Shown here: positions 16,804 through 26,623 of the stretch, piece after piece | Numbering within the stretch: the first letter of the stretch is position 1 | Layout: every line of letters begins with the position of its first letter | From: an uncultured Ruminococcus sp. | GTDB lineage: Bacteria; Bacillota; Clostridia; Oscillospirales; Ruminococcaceae | DNA: 64,000 nucleotides | Assembly: GCA_900538575.1 (NCBI GenBank) | Contig: UPZA01000004.1 | Span: forward strand, 62,001-126,000 | Direction of reading: 5' to 3' | Made by a program: the position numbers and the translations under genes | The notes under the pieces: generated by a model | What the model was told of the DNA's origin: nothing | The model's input: only the letters and a program-made list of their open reading frames with translations | Databases searched by the model: none

Positions 16804-17889
16804 TTATTTTTCAAGCATTCTTAAAATCTCATCCAGATCGTCGTCGGACGTATCCTTTTTATCGTTAGGATTATCTATTAAAGGATTATCTATAGGAATA
16901 ACATCCTCGTCCTCTCCGGCAACAGATACATCGTCTCCATATCCGGCCGCAATAACTGTAATAGTCATTTCATCATTCATATCTTCCTTAAACGCAGTAC
17001 CGAAAATGAATTCAACATCATCCGCAGCGGTATCTGTTATCATCTTTGTAGCCGTATCAACGTCCGATGCCATAATGTCCTCTGACATTGTAATATTAAT
17101 AAGCAGACGCCTTGCACCGGAAATAGACGTTTCAAGCAGCGGACTTGATATAACCGCTTTTGCGGCCTCTGCCGCCTTATCCTTGCCCGAACCGTGTCCG
17201 ATCGCCATATGAGCGTATCCCGCGCCCTTCATAATAGTAGATACATCAGCAAAATCGAGGTTTATGTATCCATCCTCTGTAATCAGATCAGAAATACTTT
17301 TTACACCTGTTTTAAGAATATCGTCCGCCAAAGAAAATGATTCCAGCATTGTAGGCTGTTTTTCCAAACCGTCTAATAATCTTTCGTTTGGAATAACAAT
17401 AAGAGAATCGACATATTTTTTTAATTCCTCAATACCTCTTTCAGCCTGCTGCATTTTCTGCTCTCTTTCAAAAGCAAACGGCTTTGTTACAACGGCAACT
17501 GTAAGAAGCCCCATTTCCTGAGCTATCCCTGCTACAACCGGCGCGGCGCCTGTACCTGTTCCGCCTCCCATACCGGCGGTAATAAACACCATATCCGCGC
17601 CCTTAAGCGAAGCTTCAATTTCATCTCTGTTTTCCTCCGCCGAACGCTCTCCGACCTCCGGTCTGTTTCCGGCGCCTCTTCCCTTTGTCAGCTTTGCGCC
17701 TATCTGAATCTTTGTTGTCGCCTTTGACCTATTAAGAGCTTTTGCGTCAGTGTTTACGGCGATATACTCAATATCCTTTACGCCCGCATCGACCATACAA
17801 TTCAAAGCGTTTCCGCCGCCGCCGCCGACGCCAATTACTTTAATACTAACCTGCGGATCGAAAGCTTCCTCAAAATTGAAGTCTGTCAT
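16804..17889 (-). CDS. ftsZ: cell division protein FtsZ
   Basis: A 361-residue tubulin-like GTPase. It has the nucleotide-binding GGGGGNALNCM segment (~22-32), the tubulin signature GGGTGTG (108-114), the T7-loop region (LDFADVSTIMKGAGYAHMAIG, ~200-220), an acidic disordered linker, and a C-terminal conserved peptide DDLDEILRMLEK that docks to membrane anchors. It polymerises into the Z ring. The gene is separated from ftsQ by its own promoter and ends in a terminator, so it can be expressed apart from the dcw cluster. No ftsA lies nearby. Confidence 0.97.
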   Translation of the reverse strand: MTDFNFEEAFDPQVSIKVIGVGGGGGNALNCMVDAGVKDIEYIAVNTDAKALNRSKATTKIQIGAKLTKGRGAGNRPEVGERSAEENRDEIEASLKGADMVFITAGMGGGTGTGAAPVVAGIAQEMGLLTVAVVTKPFAFEREQKMQQAERGIEELKKYVDSLIVIPNERLLDGLEKQPTMLESFSLADDILKTGVKSISDLITEDGYINLDFADVSTIMKGAGYAHMAIGHGSGKDKAAEAAKAVISSPLLETSISGARRLLINITMSEDIMASDVDTATKMITDTAADDVEFIFGTAFKEDMNDEMTITVIAAGYGDDVSVAGEDEDVIPIDNPLIDNPNDKKDTSDDDLDEILRMLEK

Positions 17890-17963
17890 TTACAATTCCT
17901 CCTAAATTTATTTCCATCCCTGAAATTCAAGTTGTAATTCTAATATAAACAATACATATTATT

Positions 17964-17992
17964 ATATTAACATACTTTATGGGATATTTCAA
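17964..17992 (-). promoter_or_regulatory. sigma-A promoter of ftsZ
   Basis: TTGAAA (17987-17992) and TAATAT (17964-17969) with a 17-bp spacer in the 170-nt gap between ftsQ and ftsZ, leaving an untranslated leader of about 70 nt. Confidence 0.72.
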
Positions 17993-18059
17993 GTCATATT
18001 TTAATTTTTTTTGATTTTATTTTGCGCTTTTATTATTAATTATTTCAGCAATTAGGCTA

Positions 18060-19001
18060 TTATTCATAAATATCATAATTTTCGCCGTTATCCGCATAAT
18101 TATCCTCATAAACGTCCTCAGAAGACAAATCCTCGCCTTCACTGTTATCCGGCTCTGTAACAGCTTCTGTCAAAGGCATATCCTCTTCCTTTATAGGTAT
18201 TTTATTGCTGCTTTTCTTTTCTGCGTCGCTTTTATCTCTAAAAGAAATCTGATTTGAACCTATCATAGTCATATATCCCTCTTTGTCTCCGCTTAAATCG
18301 TTTAAAACAGTAGCCGCAAGATCAAGCTTATAGGATATATCGTTAGAATTCCCCATATCAAAAAATATCTTATTTCCGTAATTTACGCTGATTTCATATT
18401 TATCGGTTATATCAAATGAAACTATTTCATGATCGTTATCGGATTTTATAGAATCGAATAATTCATAAAAAATTCCGTCCTTCTGCGAGTCAATAGATTT
18501 CAGGTATGTACCCGGAGTTTCATCGGCCGGTTCAAATCCCTGGACAAGCAGCAATTCTTCAGATCTCGTGTCCGATTTATCAAGTATTTTACCGTTTGCG
18601 GACACAATGAGATAACCTCCGTCATACTCAATATCAGCCGTTGCTATACATCTCGAAACGTTTATTACAAGCGTATCAGGATACTGCTTATCTATTTCTG
18701 CTTTTTCTATAAATATCATACTCGAAAGAATGCTTTCTGACGCTTTCTTAGAATCAAGCCTTACCAGATTATCGCCGTAGCCGATTCCGGATACTCTAAT
18801 AATATCTTCGTCTGTATAATCCACATCGCCTTTTACGACAATATTTTTTATATTGAAAAGCAAGGTAACCGAAAGCAGAACGCCTATTCCTGCGACTAAA
18901 ATTATCACGAGAAAAAAATAAAATGATAAATGACGTCTACGTCTTCGTCTTCGCTTGCTGTTTTGTTCTCTTTTTACATTAGTTTTCACAACATCTCTCA
19001 T
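18060..19001 (-). CDS. ftsQ: cell division protein FtsQ/DivIB
   Basis: A 313-residue bitopic membrane protein. It has a short cytoplasmic tail with an unusual run of basic residues (SKRRRRRRRH, ~15-24), one transmembrane helix (~26-50), an extracellular POTRA domain beginning FNIKNIVVKGDVDYTDEDIIRVSGI, the FtsQ/DivIB domain, and an acidic Glu/Asp-rich tail of ~60 residues. FtsQ bridges the FtsL/FtsB pair and the septal PBP. It is the last gene of the dcw run, 19 nt downstream of murA. Identity rests on POTRA plus position; sequence similarity in this family is low. Confidence 0.85.
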   Translation of the reverse strand: MRDVVKTNVKREQNSKRRRRRRRHLSFYFFLVIILVAGIGVLLSVTLLFNIKNIVVKGDVDYTDEDIIRVSGIGYGDNLVRLDSKKASESILSSMIFIEKAEIDKQYPDTLVINVSRCIATADIEYDGGYLIVSANGKILDKSDTRSEELLLVQGFEPADETPGTYLKSIDSQKDGIFYELFDSIKSDNDHEIVSFDITDKYEISVNYGNKIFFDMGNSNDISYKLDLAATVLNDLSGDKEGYMTMIGSNQISFRDKSDAEKKSSNKIPIKEEDMPLTEAVTEPDNSEGEDLSSEDVYEDNYADNGENYDIYE

Positions 19002-19020
19002 TTTTATCTTCCTTTAAAAT

Positions 19021-20280
19021 TCATACCCTCTGAATTTTACCTCCCAGGGACGAAAAAGCTTTTTCCATATCCTCATAGCCCCTGTCGATATGATGTATTT
19101 CCGCTACCTCTGTGACTCCCTCGGCTCCAAGTCCTGCAACAGCCATAGCGGCTCCCCCTCTTAAATCTGTCGCAGAAACCTTAGCTCCGTAAAGCTTTTC
19201 AACTCCGTTTACAACTGCGGCTTTCCCTATTACTTTAATATCAGCGCCCATCTTGACAAGCGCGTCGACATGTCTATATCTGCTTTCAAATATATTCTCT
19301 TCAAATATACTGCTTCCGTAAGCCTTGCAGAGCGCCGCCATTATGACTGCCTGAGCGTCGGTCGGAAATCCCGGATGAGGCATTGTGGTTATTTTATTTA
19401 CGCCCTTTAATTTACCCGACGCATTTATATACAATCTGTCGCTGTAAACATAAATTTTACAGCCCATTTGTTCGAAAACCGGAAGAAAACTGTCGCAGAT
19501 TGACGAATCTATTCCGGTAAGGCTAATTTCACCTCCGGTTGACGCTGCCGCGGAAATATATGTTGCAGCAGCAATCCTGTCGGCTATGACAGAATATGTA
19601 CATCCTCTTAATTTCTGAACTCCGTCAATAACAATTGTACTGTTGCCCGCGCCTTTTATTCTCCCTCCGCAGCGGTTTAGAAAATCGGCAAGATCAATTA
19701 TTTCCGGCTCTCTGGCAGCATTGGAAATAACAGTTTGACCTTTTGCGGTAACAGCCGCAAGCATAATATTTTCTGTTGTCCCCACCGACGGATAATTAAG
19801 ATTTATTCTTGCTCCGTGAAGGCCTCTTTCAGCAGTACATTTTATAATACCGTATTCATCAACCACTTTGGCGCCGAGTTTTTTCATTGCGGCAATATGC
19901 ATATCTATCGGTCTTGGGCCAAGCTCGCAGCCGCCGGGAAAAGACATCCTGCATTCTCCGCAGGCCCCTAAAAGAGCGCCCATATAAATAATGGAGGAAC
20001 GCATCTCTCTCATAAGATCGTCGGGAATTTCAACTGTTTTATTGCCGTTATTTCTGACCGTCATCACGTTTTTTTCTATAATACACTGAAGGCCTAAATG
20101 AGTAAGTATTCTTGAAGAAGCATAGGTATCCGATATTTTCGGACAATTCTCGATTACAGTTTCTCCGCCGCACATTACTGAAGCGGCGATTATGGGAAGA
20201 ACACTATTTTTAGCGCCCTGAATTTTCAGCTCGCCGTTAAGAGGAGTCCCTCCTTTAATTACAAATTTCTGATCTGACAT
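19021..20280 (-). CDS. murA: UDP-N-acetylglucosamine 1-carboxyvinyltransferase
   Basis: A 419-residue EPSP-synthase-fold enzyme with the canonical substrate motif QGAKNSVLPIIAAS (~21-34) and the catalytic C118 in FPGGCELGPRPIDMH, the cysteine attacked by fosfomycin. It transfers enolpyruvate from PEP to UDP-GlcNAc, the first committed step of peptidoglycan synthesis. Having Cys rather than Asp at this position predicts fosfomycin sensitivity of the enzyme, an inference only. It lies between murG and ftsQ. Confidence 0.96.
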   Translation of the reverse strand: MSDQKFVIKGGTPLNGELKIQGAKNSVLPIIAASVMCGGETVIENCPKISDTYASSRILTHLGLQCIIEKNVMTVRNNGNKTVEIPDDLMREMRSSIIYMGALLGACGECRMSFPGGCELGPRPIDMHIAAMKKLGAKVVDEYGIIKCTAERGLHGARINLNYPSVGTTENIMLAAVTAKGQTVISNAAREPEIIDLADFLNRCGGRIKGAGNSTIVIDGVQKLRGCTYSVIADRIAAATYISAAASTGGEISLTGIDSSICDSFLPVFEQMGCKIYVYSDRLYINASGKLKGVNKITTMPHPGFPTDAQAVIMAALCKAYGSSIFEENIFESRYRHVDALVKMGADIKVIGKAAVVNGVEKLYGAKVSATDLRGGAAMAVAGLGAEGVTEVAEIHHIDRGYEDMEKAFSSLGGKIQRV

Positions 20281-20336
20281 TTACAGCACCACCCGATAGC
20301 ATTTTACTTTATATTATGCCACGGATGCGAAAACTG

Positions 20337-21464
20337 CTACTTTTTAAGACTCATTAGCTCCTCGATAACAGAATATATTCTCTCATCGGTATCGCTGACA
20401 GAAAGTTCGCTCGCTTTGACCGACATCTCCTCCAGCTTCCGCCTGTTTTTATACAAGCTTCCGACCTTTTCAATCATCAGCCTGTTTGTTACGTTTTTTT
20501 GCTCAATAACTATAGCTGCTCCGGCTTTTCCAAGAACATTCGCATTATGGAGCTGATGATTGCCTGCAACTATAGGAGAAGGTATAAGAATTGAAGCTTT
20601 GCCTGCCGCCTCAAGCTCCGCAAGTGTTGAAGCTCCTGCGCGGCATATAACAAGATCTGCGGCAGCAAGACATGTATCCATATCGTTTATGTACTCCGTT
20701 ATACGGAGTCTGTTGCTTTTGAGCGGTATATTGTTTCTCTTCATTTCTGCCGGAAACGATTCTTTACCCATGCCGCCGTATCCATGAATATGATTGATTT
20801 TCAGACCGTTTTCAGTATGCCACTTTATTACTGCCGCCATAGTTTCGTTGATACATCCGGCGCCGAGACTGCCTCCGAACGAAAGAATACACAGCTCGTT
20901 GTCAAATCCAAGTTCGCGCCGAGCTTGAAATTTGGATTTTAAGGCGATGCCTTTTCTTACGGGAAGTCCTGTTATAGTATAATTTACTCCATTATCCATG
21001 TAATCAAGAGCTTCCTTTACAGTGAGCATAACCTTGTCGACTTCCTTTGCCAGAAGCTTATTTGTAACTCCCGGATAAGCGTTTTGTTCATGAATAGCTG
21101 TAGCCACTCCCATTTTTGCCGCCATTCTGATTATCGGGCCGCTTACGTATCCTCCGGTTCCTATAGCTATATCAGGCTGAAATTCTTTTATTATAGCTTT
21201 TGCCCTTGGACCTGACGCCGCCAAATAATACAAAGCCTGACAATTACGTTTTATATTTTTCAGAGTAATTTTCCTCTGAAAGCCTGCTGATTTTATAGGC
21301 GCAAAATTATAGCCCGCTTCCGGAATAAGCCTTGCCTCCATTCCATTGGGAGTTCCTGCAAACAAAAATTCCGCGTCAGGTCTTCGCTCCTTTATAATTG
21401 ACGCAATTGCAAGCGCAGGGTTAATATGACCGCCCGTACCGCCTCCTGCTAACAATACCTTCAT
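20337..21464 (-). CDS. murG: UDP-GlcNAc:undecaprenyl-PP-MurNAc-pentapeptide transferase
   Basis: A 375-residue GT28 glycosyltransferase. It begins MKVLLAGGGTGGHINPALAIA (G loop 1) and has the second G loop LSFGGSLGAGCINE (~193-206) and the donor-site RAGASTLAELEAAGKASILIPSP stretch (~274-296). It attaches GlcNAc to lipid I to give lipid II at the inner membrane face. It is 24 nt downstream of ftsW, the usual order in dcw clusters. Confidence 0.96.
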   Translation of the reverse strand: MKVLLAGGGTGGHINPALAIASIIKERRPDAEFLFAGTPNGMEARLIPEAGYNFAPIKSAGFQRKITLKNIKRNCQALYYLAASGPRAKAIIKEFQPDIAIGTGGYVSGPIIRMAAKMGVATAIHEQNAYPGVTNKLLAKEVDKVMLTVKEALDYMDNGVNYTITGLPVRKGIALKSKFQARRELGFDNELCILSFGGSLGAGCINETMAAVIKWHTENGLKINHIHGYGGMGKESFPAEMKRNNIPLKSNRLRITEYINDMDTCLAAADLVICRAGASTLAELEAAGKASILIPSPIVAGNHQLHNANVLGKAGAAIVIEQKNVTNRLMIEKVGSLYKNRRKLEEMSVKASELSVSDTDERIYSVIEELMSLKK

Positions 21465-21488
21465 ATCATTATATCCTTTCAGATAAAA

Positions 21489-22703
21489 TTATGTTTCCAT
21501 CGACGATTGCCTTGAAACATTCAGTATAACTCCCATTTCCGCGAGCTGCATTATCAATGCCGTACCGCCGTAGCTGAAAAACGGCAGACTTATACCCGTA
21601 TTAGGAATAAGGTTGCTTACTACGGCAATATTCAAAAAAGCCTGTATTCCGATCTGAACGGTGATTCCTATTGTCAGGAACATTCCGAATTTATCGGTTG
21701 CTTTAGAAGCGATAAAAAATCCCCTGATAACAAGCAAAGCAAAAAGAAGAATTATTGTTACCGCGCCTACAAACCCAAGCTCCTCGCAGACTATTGCAAA
21801 AACAAAGTCGTTTTGCGTTTCAGGCAGATACATAAATTTCTGACGCGATTCTCCCAAACCAAGTCCGAAAGGTCCGCCTGAACCTATGGCTATAAGCGAC
21901 TGACACGTCTGCCATGTTGCGTCTGTTGCGTCCGAGAAAGGATCTATCCATGACTGAATACGCTTAGAAAAGTAAGTGAATCCGTCTTCTCCCTGACTTT
22001 TCATATATACGATAAGCAGAAGCGCCGCAGCTCCTAAAACCACAAGAATAAATATATGCTTCCAGCGCACTCCGCCGACAAACATGAGACAAACACCTAC
22101 GCAGCAGATGAGAATTGTACACGAAAGATGAGGCTGTTTCATCAATAAAACGACTACTAATCCCAAAAGTATTCCAAACGGTAAAATACCCATTGAAAAT
22201 TTTTGCATTTTATTATAGTTTTGAACAATAAGATAAGAAAACAGGATTATTATTGCAAATTTCATCAGTTCCGACGGCTGAAATTCAATTCCCAGATTAA
22301 GCCATCTTGTAGCGCCGTTATGAGTTATACCCATTGGCGTAAACACAAGCACGAGCATTATCAGACACAATACATAAAGACCTATAGATATTTTTGGTTT
22401 ACTGAAATGGTGATAATCAAAAAATGAAAAAAAGCAAAGCGCTCCGAGACCTATCACCGCCATTATAGTCTGCCGGAAGGCATATCCTGTACCGCTTTCT
22501 CCTCCGCTTTCATTTAACGCCCACGCATAGCTGGCTGAGAACATCATTATAATTCCAATAACAAGAAGCGTCATTATTATCAGAAAAAAAGATAAGTCCA
22601 TAACGCCTCTTGAAAACAGAGGATGTATTTTGCGCTTTACTTTTTTTCTTGCCGGATTCATACCGCCTGCCGCAGCAGTTGCTCCGCTGTAATTACCAGA
22701 CAA
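21489..22703 (-). CDS. ftsW: SEDS peptidoglycan polymerase FtsW/SpoVE
   Basis: A 404-residue SEDS-family protein with about ten membrane helices. Characteristic stretches are GATRWLNLGIEFQPSELMKFA (~130-150, including the catalytic loop Arg/Glu region), QSLIAIGSGGPFGLGLGESRQKFMYLPE (~266-293) and NTGISLPFFSYGGTALIMQLAEMGV near the C terminus. With its cognate class B PBP (SpoVD, four genes upstream) it polymerises lipid II at the septum. The start is TTG, with AAGGAGG 9 nt upstream. It is not possible to separate vegetative FtsW from sporulation SpoVE by sequence alone; the position fits either. Confidence 0.94.
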   Translation of the reverse strand: MSGNYSGATAAAGGMNPARKKVKRKIHPLFSRGVMDLSFFLIIMTLLVIGIIMMFSASYAWALNESGGESGTGYAFRQTIMAVIGLGALCFFSFFDYHHFSKPKISIGLYVLCLIMLVLVFTPMGITHNGATRWLNLGIEFQPSELMKFAIIILFSYLIVQNYNKMQKFSMGILPFGILLGLVVVLLMKQPHLSCTILICCVGVCLMFVGGVRWKHIFILVVLGAAALLLIVYMKSQGEDGFTYFSKRIQSWIDPFSDATDATWQTCQSLIAIGSGGPFGLGLGESRQKFMYLPETQNDFVFAIVCEELGFVGAVTIILLFALLVIRGFFIASKATDKFGMFLTIGITVQIGIQAFLNIAVVSNLIPNTGISLPFFSYGGTALIMQLAEMGVILNVSRQSSMET

Positions 22704-22722
22704 AATCCAATTCCTCCTTATT

Positions 22723-23766
22723 CTATAAAACTGATATTACTCCGATTATAGAAAAAATTATTGCCGCCAGTGAAAATGTTATAACTATTTTATATTCACT
22801 GAATCCGCACATCTCAAAATGATGGTGTATAGGCGACATCTTGAAAATTCTTTTTCCCTTGCCTTTTTCTCCGGTCTTTTTATAATGCCGCTTAGCCGTG
22901 ATTTTAAAATAGGTAACCTGTATAACGACAGAAAGGGCTTCAAGTATATAAACAAGTCCTACTATTATTATCATAAGATGCTTATGGGTAGTAAGACCAA
23001 TCGCAATAAAAGCCCCTCCGAGATACATAGAGCCTGTATCCCCCATGAAACATTTCGCCGGATGAAGATTCCATATAAGAAATCCCAGGCAGCCTCCCGC
23101 TATTGCCGTAGCATAAATTGAAATTTCGTATGATTTAAGTATACCGCAAACGGCGGCCAGGGCAAGCATGGTTATAAACGTTACAGATCCGCAGAGTCCG
23201 TCGACGCCGTCGGTAAGATTGACCGCGTTGGATACATATATTATGAACAATATCATAACCGGATAATACAGTATTCCGAAATCTATTTTAAAAAATATAA
23301 AATCAATTTCTGTCGACTTATCGCCGAGCGCATAAAGCATTGCCAGCAGCGCCGCTGATAATATAAACTGCATTATCATTTTCTGTTTCGGATTAAGTCC
23401 AAGATTCTGCTTTTTGACCGCCTTGATATAATCGTCTAAAAATCCTATTCCTGCAAATAGCAGAGAAAATATTATACAGGTTAAAAGCCTGACGGCGTTA
23501 TTTCCGGATACCTTATCCGTAAGATCTATCATACTGTCTGATCGGTAAATCAAATACCCTGCAATAACGGCGGCCATGCTGCTTATTATAAACATAAATC
23601 CGCCCATTATAGGAGTTCCCTGCTTAGATTTATGCCATGCGGGACCTATATCAAGTATTGTCTGACCAAAATGGATTTTTTTTAAAAACGGTATCAATAC
23701 TATGCCGATAACGGCAGCTAAAGCAAATGATATCAGCGCAACTGTAATATTAATCCAATACGACAT
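22723..23766 (-). CDS. mraY: phospho-N-acetylmuramoyl-pentapeptide transferase
   Basis: A 347-residue integral membrane enzyme with ten predicted helices and the family motifs FLDDYIKAVKKQNLGLNPKQKM (Mg-binding Asp pair, ~118-139), NAVNLTDGVDGL (~182-193) and KMSPIHHHFEM near the C terminus. It transfers phospho-MurNAc-pentapeptide to undecaprenyl phosphate to form lipid I. In most related clusters murD follows; here ftsW follows directly after 19 nt. Confidence 0.96.
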   Translation of the reverse strand: MSYWINITVALISFALAAVIGIVLIPFLKKIHFGQTILDIGPAWHKSKQGTPIMGGFMFIISSMAAVIAGYLIYRSDSMIDLTDKVSGNNAVRLLTCIIFSLLFAGIGFLDDYIKAVKKQNLGLNPKQKMIMQFILSAALLAMLYALGDKSTEIDFIFFKIDFGILYYPVMILFIIYVSNAVNLTDGVDGLCGSVTFITMLALAAVCGILKSYEISIYATAIAGGCLGFLIWNLHPAKCFMGDTGSMYLGGAFIAIGLTTHKHLMIIIVGLVYILEALSVVIQVTYFKITAKRHYKKTGEKGKGKRIFKMSPIHHHFEMCGFSEYKIVITFSLAAIIFSIIGVISVL

Positions 23767-23782
23767 CTCTCATCCTCCCAAA

Positions 23783-25132
23783 TTAAAAAATGCTGTTTAC
23801 GACATTCTCAAGCTTCATTCCCCTGCTTGCTTTAAAAAGAAGAACGTCTCCGCTTTTTATACAGGATTTTAGCCTGTATGCCAAATCGTCCTTATCTGAT
23901 GTAAAATATGACGTAATCCCTGATTTTTCAGCTTCTTCCTGTATAAACTCCGCGTCTCTTCCAAAGCAGAAAAGCATATCCGGTCTTGCACTGCACACAT
24001 ATCTGCCTACAAGCCTGTGAAGCTTTTCCGACTCCTTCCCAAGCTCAAGCATGTCGCCCAGAACGGCTATTTTCCTGCCGTTCGTTTTCATTCCTGACAA
24101 AACCTCAAGCGTTGCTTTCATAGAATCCGGACTTGCATTATAACAGTCTATAATTAAAGTATTCTCACCTTTTTTTACTATATTCTGACGCAATCCGTCA
24201 GTTCTGTATTTTTTCAGCGCAGCGGCAATTTCAGAATCGTCCATTCCGGTAAGCTTACCTATACAAAATGCGGCAAGCGCGTTAAGCACATTATGCCTTC
24301 CAACGCATGGTAAAATAATTTTTACCGCTTTATCACCGCAGTTAACATAAAAAGATGTTTTGCCGTCAAATTCTGTTATCTCCGAGCCCCTGAAATCTGA
24401 CTCTTTATTTTCAATACCAAACAATATTACAGGTCTTTCTCCTGAAAGCTCCTTTTTCAGCGGAGAAAGATACGGATCGTCACCGTTTAATACTAAAGGG
24501 GCGTTTTGTTTCATTCCCTTTAATATTTCAAGCTTAGCTTTTAGTATGCCCTCTTGTGTTTTCAAATTTTCAATATGTGAAAAACCAATATTAGTTATAA
24601 CTCCTATGGTTGGAGCGGCTGTTTTAGAAAGCCTTTCTATCTCGCCGAAGTCAGACATTCCCATTTCTATTACCGCCGCCGTATGAGAGCTGTCCATTGT
24701 AAAAAGCGTTTTCGGCAGTCCTATCTCATTATTAAGATTTCCGGCAGTTTTAAGGCAATTAAACTTTTCAGAAAGAACCAACGCTATCATTTCCTTGGTT
24801 GTAGTTTTTCCTACGCTGCCTGTCACTCCCACAAGAACCGGAGAAAACTTTTTCCTATAGTAAGAAGCAAGCTCAAGATAAGCCTTTCTTGTATTTTCAA
24901 CCAATATGCAGGGACAATTTTCTATTTTCCTCTCAGAAACGGCAGCTAATGCGCCGGCCTTTATAGCGTCGGGTATAAAATCATGTCCGTCAAACCTGTC
25001 TCCCTTTATTGCTACAAATAGACAGCCGTCCTTAAGATTTCTTGTATCAGTCGATATATCCGTTATTTCTTTTTCAAACGGAGCAGTTGAATGCAATGCT
25101 CCGGCAATTTCTGATAATAATAGCTTTTCCAT
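23783..25132 (-). CDS. murF: UDP-MurNAc-tripeptide--D-alanyl-D-alanine ligase
   Basis: A 449-residue Mur ligase with the ATP-binding loop VGVTGSVGKTTTKEM (~99-113), a central NLNNEIGLPKTLF segment, ENKESDFRGSEI, and the C-terminal IDCYNASPDSMKATLEVL motif typical of MurF. It adds D-Ala-D-Ala to UDP-MurNAc-tripeptide. The start overlaps the murE stop (TAATG), so MurE and MurF are translationally coupled. Confidence 0.95.
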   Translation of the reverse strand: MEKLLLSEIAGALHSTAPFEKEITDISTDTRNLKDGCLFVAIKGDRFDGHDFIPDAIKAGALAAVSERKIENCPCILVENTRKAYLELASYYRKKFSPVLVGVTGSVGKTTTKEMIALVLSEKFNCLKTAGNLNNEIGLPKTLFTMDSSHTAAVIEMGMSDFGEIERLSKTAAPTIGVITNIGFSHIENLKTQEGILKAKLEILKGMKQNAPLVLNGDDPYLSPLKKELSGERPVILFGIENKESDFRGSEITEFDGKTSFYVNCGDKAVKIILPCVGRHNVLNALAAFCIGKLTGMDDSEIAAALKKYRTDGLRQNIVKKGENTLIIDCYNASPDSMKATLEVLSGMKTNGRKIAVLGDMLELGKESEKLHRLVGRYVCSARPDMLFCFGRDAEFIQEEAEKSGITSYFTSDKDDLAYRLKSCIKSGDVLLFKASRGMKLENVVNSIF

Positions 25133-26568
25133 TAATTTATAAGCTTCAGACCCTCTGAAACTATCTCTCTTTCATCAAAATGTATATGCTCGTTACCTGA
25201 CAGCACCTGATAATCCTCATGTCCTTTTCCGGCCAGAACTATTATATCGCCTTTCTGAGCAATTTTCAACGAATGATATATAGCTTCCGTTCTGTCGACT
25301 ACGACATCAAACGGGATTTCCTTATCCGTAAGTCCTGCAAGTATGTCGTCAATTATAGCTTCCGGTATCTCATCTCTCGGATTATCAGATGTAATTATCA
25401 GCCGATCGGCATATTTGGCGGCTGCCTTAGCCATAAGAGGACGCTTTTTCGAATCTCTGTTGCCGCCGCAGCCGAAAAGGCATATCAGATCTCCCGAGGT
25501 ATATTCCTTTACGCTTGAAAGTATATTTTCTATCGCGTCAGGCGTATGCGCATAATCACAAATCACAGTGAAGTCTTTTCCTGTCGGAATTATTTCACAT
25601 CTTCCCTTTACGCCTTTATATTCTTTCAAAGCCTTTAAAATATCGTTTATTTCGAGTCCTATTTTCAAACAGACACTTATAGCCGCCATAACGTTAAAAA
25701 CATTAAACATGCCTATCATTTGAGTTACAATATGGGCAGATTTTCCGTTATAATAATAATCAAACTCTGTTCCGTCTGCTCTGATGCTTATATTATCCGC
25801 ATAAAAATCGGCAGTATTACCGATTCCGCATGTGTATTTACGGCATTTTATTTCATCATACAGTCTTTTCCCGTATTCATCGTCCATATTTATAATAGCG
25901 TCGTCGCATTCGTCAAACATCATCCTTTTTGCCTGATAATAATTTTCCATAGTTTTATGATAATCAAGATGATCCTGAGTCAAATTTGTAAAAACTCCCA
26001 CTTCGAAATGCGTCGGACCTATTCTATGCTGAACCAACCCAAATGATGAAACCTCCATAACAGCATATTTACATCCGGCGTTCACCATTCTATTGAGAAG
26101 CTCCATATAATCAAAGGCCATAGGAGTAGTATTATCGGTGTGAACGGCGTGGTCCCCAATTTCGTTTCTTATAGTTCCTATCAGTCCGGATTTTATACCG
26201 CAGAACATTAATATATTCTTTATAATATTTGTTATAGTGGTTTTTCCGTTTGTTCCTGTTATACCCAAAACCTTTATCTTTCTTTCAGGATGATCAAACC
26301 ATGCCGCGCAGAGCCTGCCGTAAAATTCCCGAGAATTTTCTGTTATAATCTGCCTGTCTCCCAGTCCCAGATCATATTCCGCTATGACTAACGCGGCGCC
26401 TTTTTCAAGCATTCTTTCCGCCGCACTATGACCGTCAAACGAAGCGCCTCTAACGCATACGAAAATAAATCCTTCCCTTACCTTCGACGTATTATCGGTT
26501 ATACCGCTTATTTCCATATCCTCCAATGCCGTTTCCGCAATTCCGTTTATTAGCTTATAGAGTTTCAT
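25132..26568 (-). CDS. murE: UDP-MurNAc-L-Ala-D-Glu--meso-2,6-diaminopimelate ligase
   Basis: A Mur ligase of 478 residues with ITGTNGKTTITNII (P-loop), the carbamoylated-lysine region around YYQAKRMMFDECD, and SDNPRDEIPEAI. The DNPR tetrapeptide is the accepted signature for meso-diaminopimelate rather than lysine, so the peptidoglycan should be DAP type, consistent with the asd-dapA-dapB operon in the same window. I start it at the ATG with GGTGG 5 nt upstream; a GTG three codons earlier is less likely. Confidence 0.95.
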   Translation of the reverse strand: MKLYKLINGIAETALEDMEISGITDNTSKVREGFIFVCVRGASFDGHSAAERMLEKGAALVIAEYDLGLGDRQIITENSREFYGRLCAAWFDHPERKIKVLGITGTNGKTTITNIIKNILMFCGIKSGLIGTIRNEIGDHAVHTDNTTPMAFDYMELLNRMVNAGCKYAVMEVSSFGLVQHRIGPTHFEVGVFTNLTQDHLDYHKTMENYYQAKRMMFDECDDAIINMDDEYGKRLYDEIKCRKYTCGIGNTADFYADNISIRADGTEFDYYYNGKSAHIVTQMIGMFNVFNVMAAISVCLKIGLEINDILKALKEYKGVKGRCEIIPTGKDFTVICDYAHTPDAIENILSSVKEYTSGDLICLFGCGGNRDSKKRPLMAKAAAKYADRLIITSDNPRDEIPEAIIDDILAGLTDKEIPFDVVVDRTEAIYHSLKIAQKGDIIVLAGKGHEDYQVLSGNEHIHFDEREIVSEGLKLIN

Positions 26569-26623
26569 ATTTTCCACCCGCCCGTCTTTTATTATCAGCC
26601 TCTTAATTCATTCAAACGGCATA

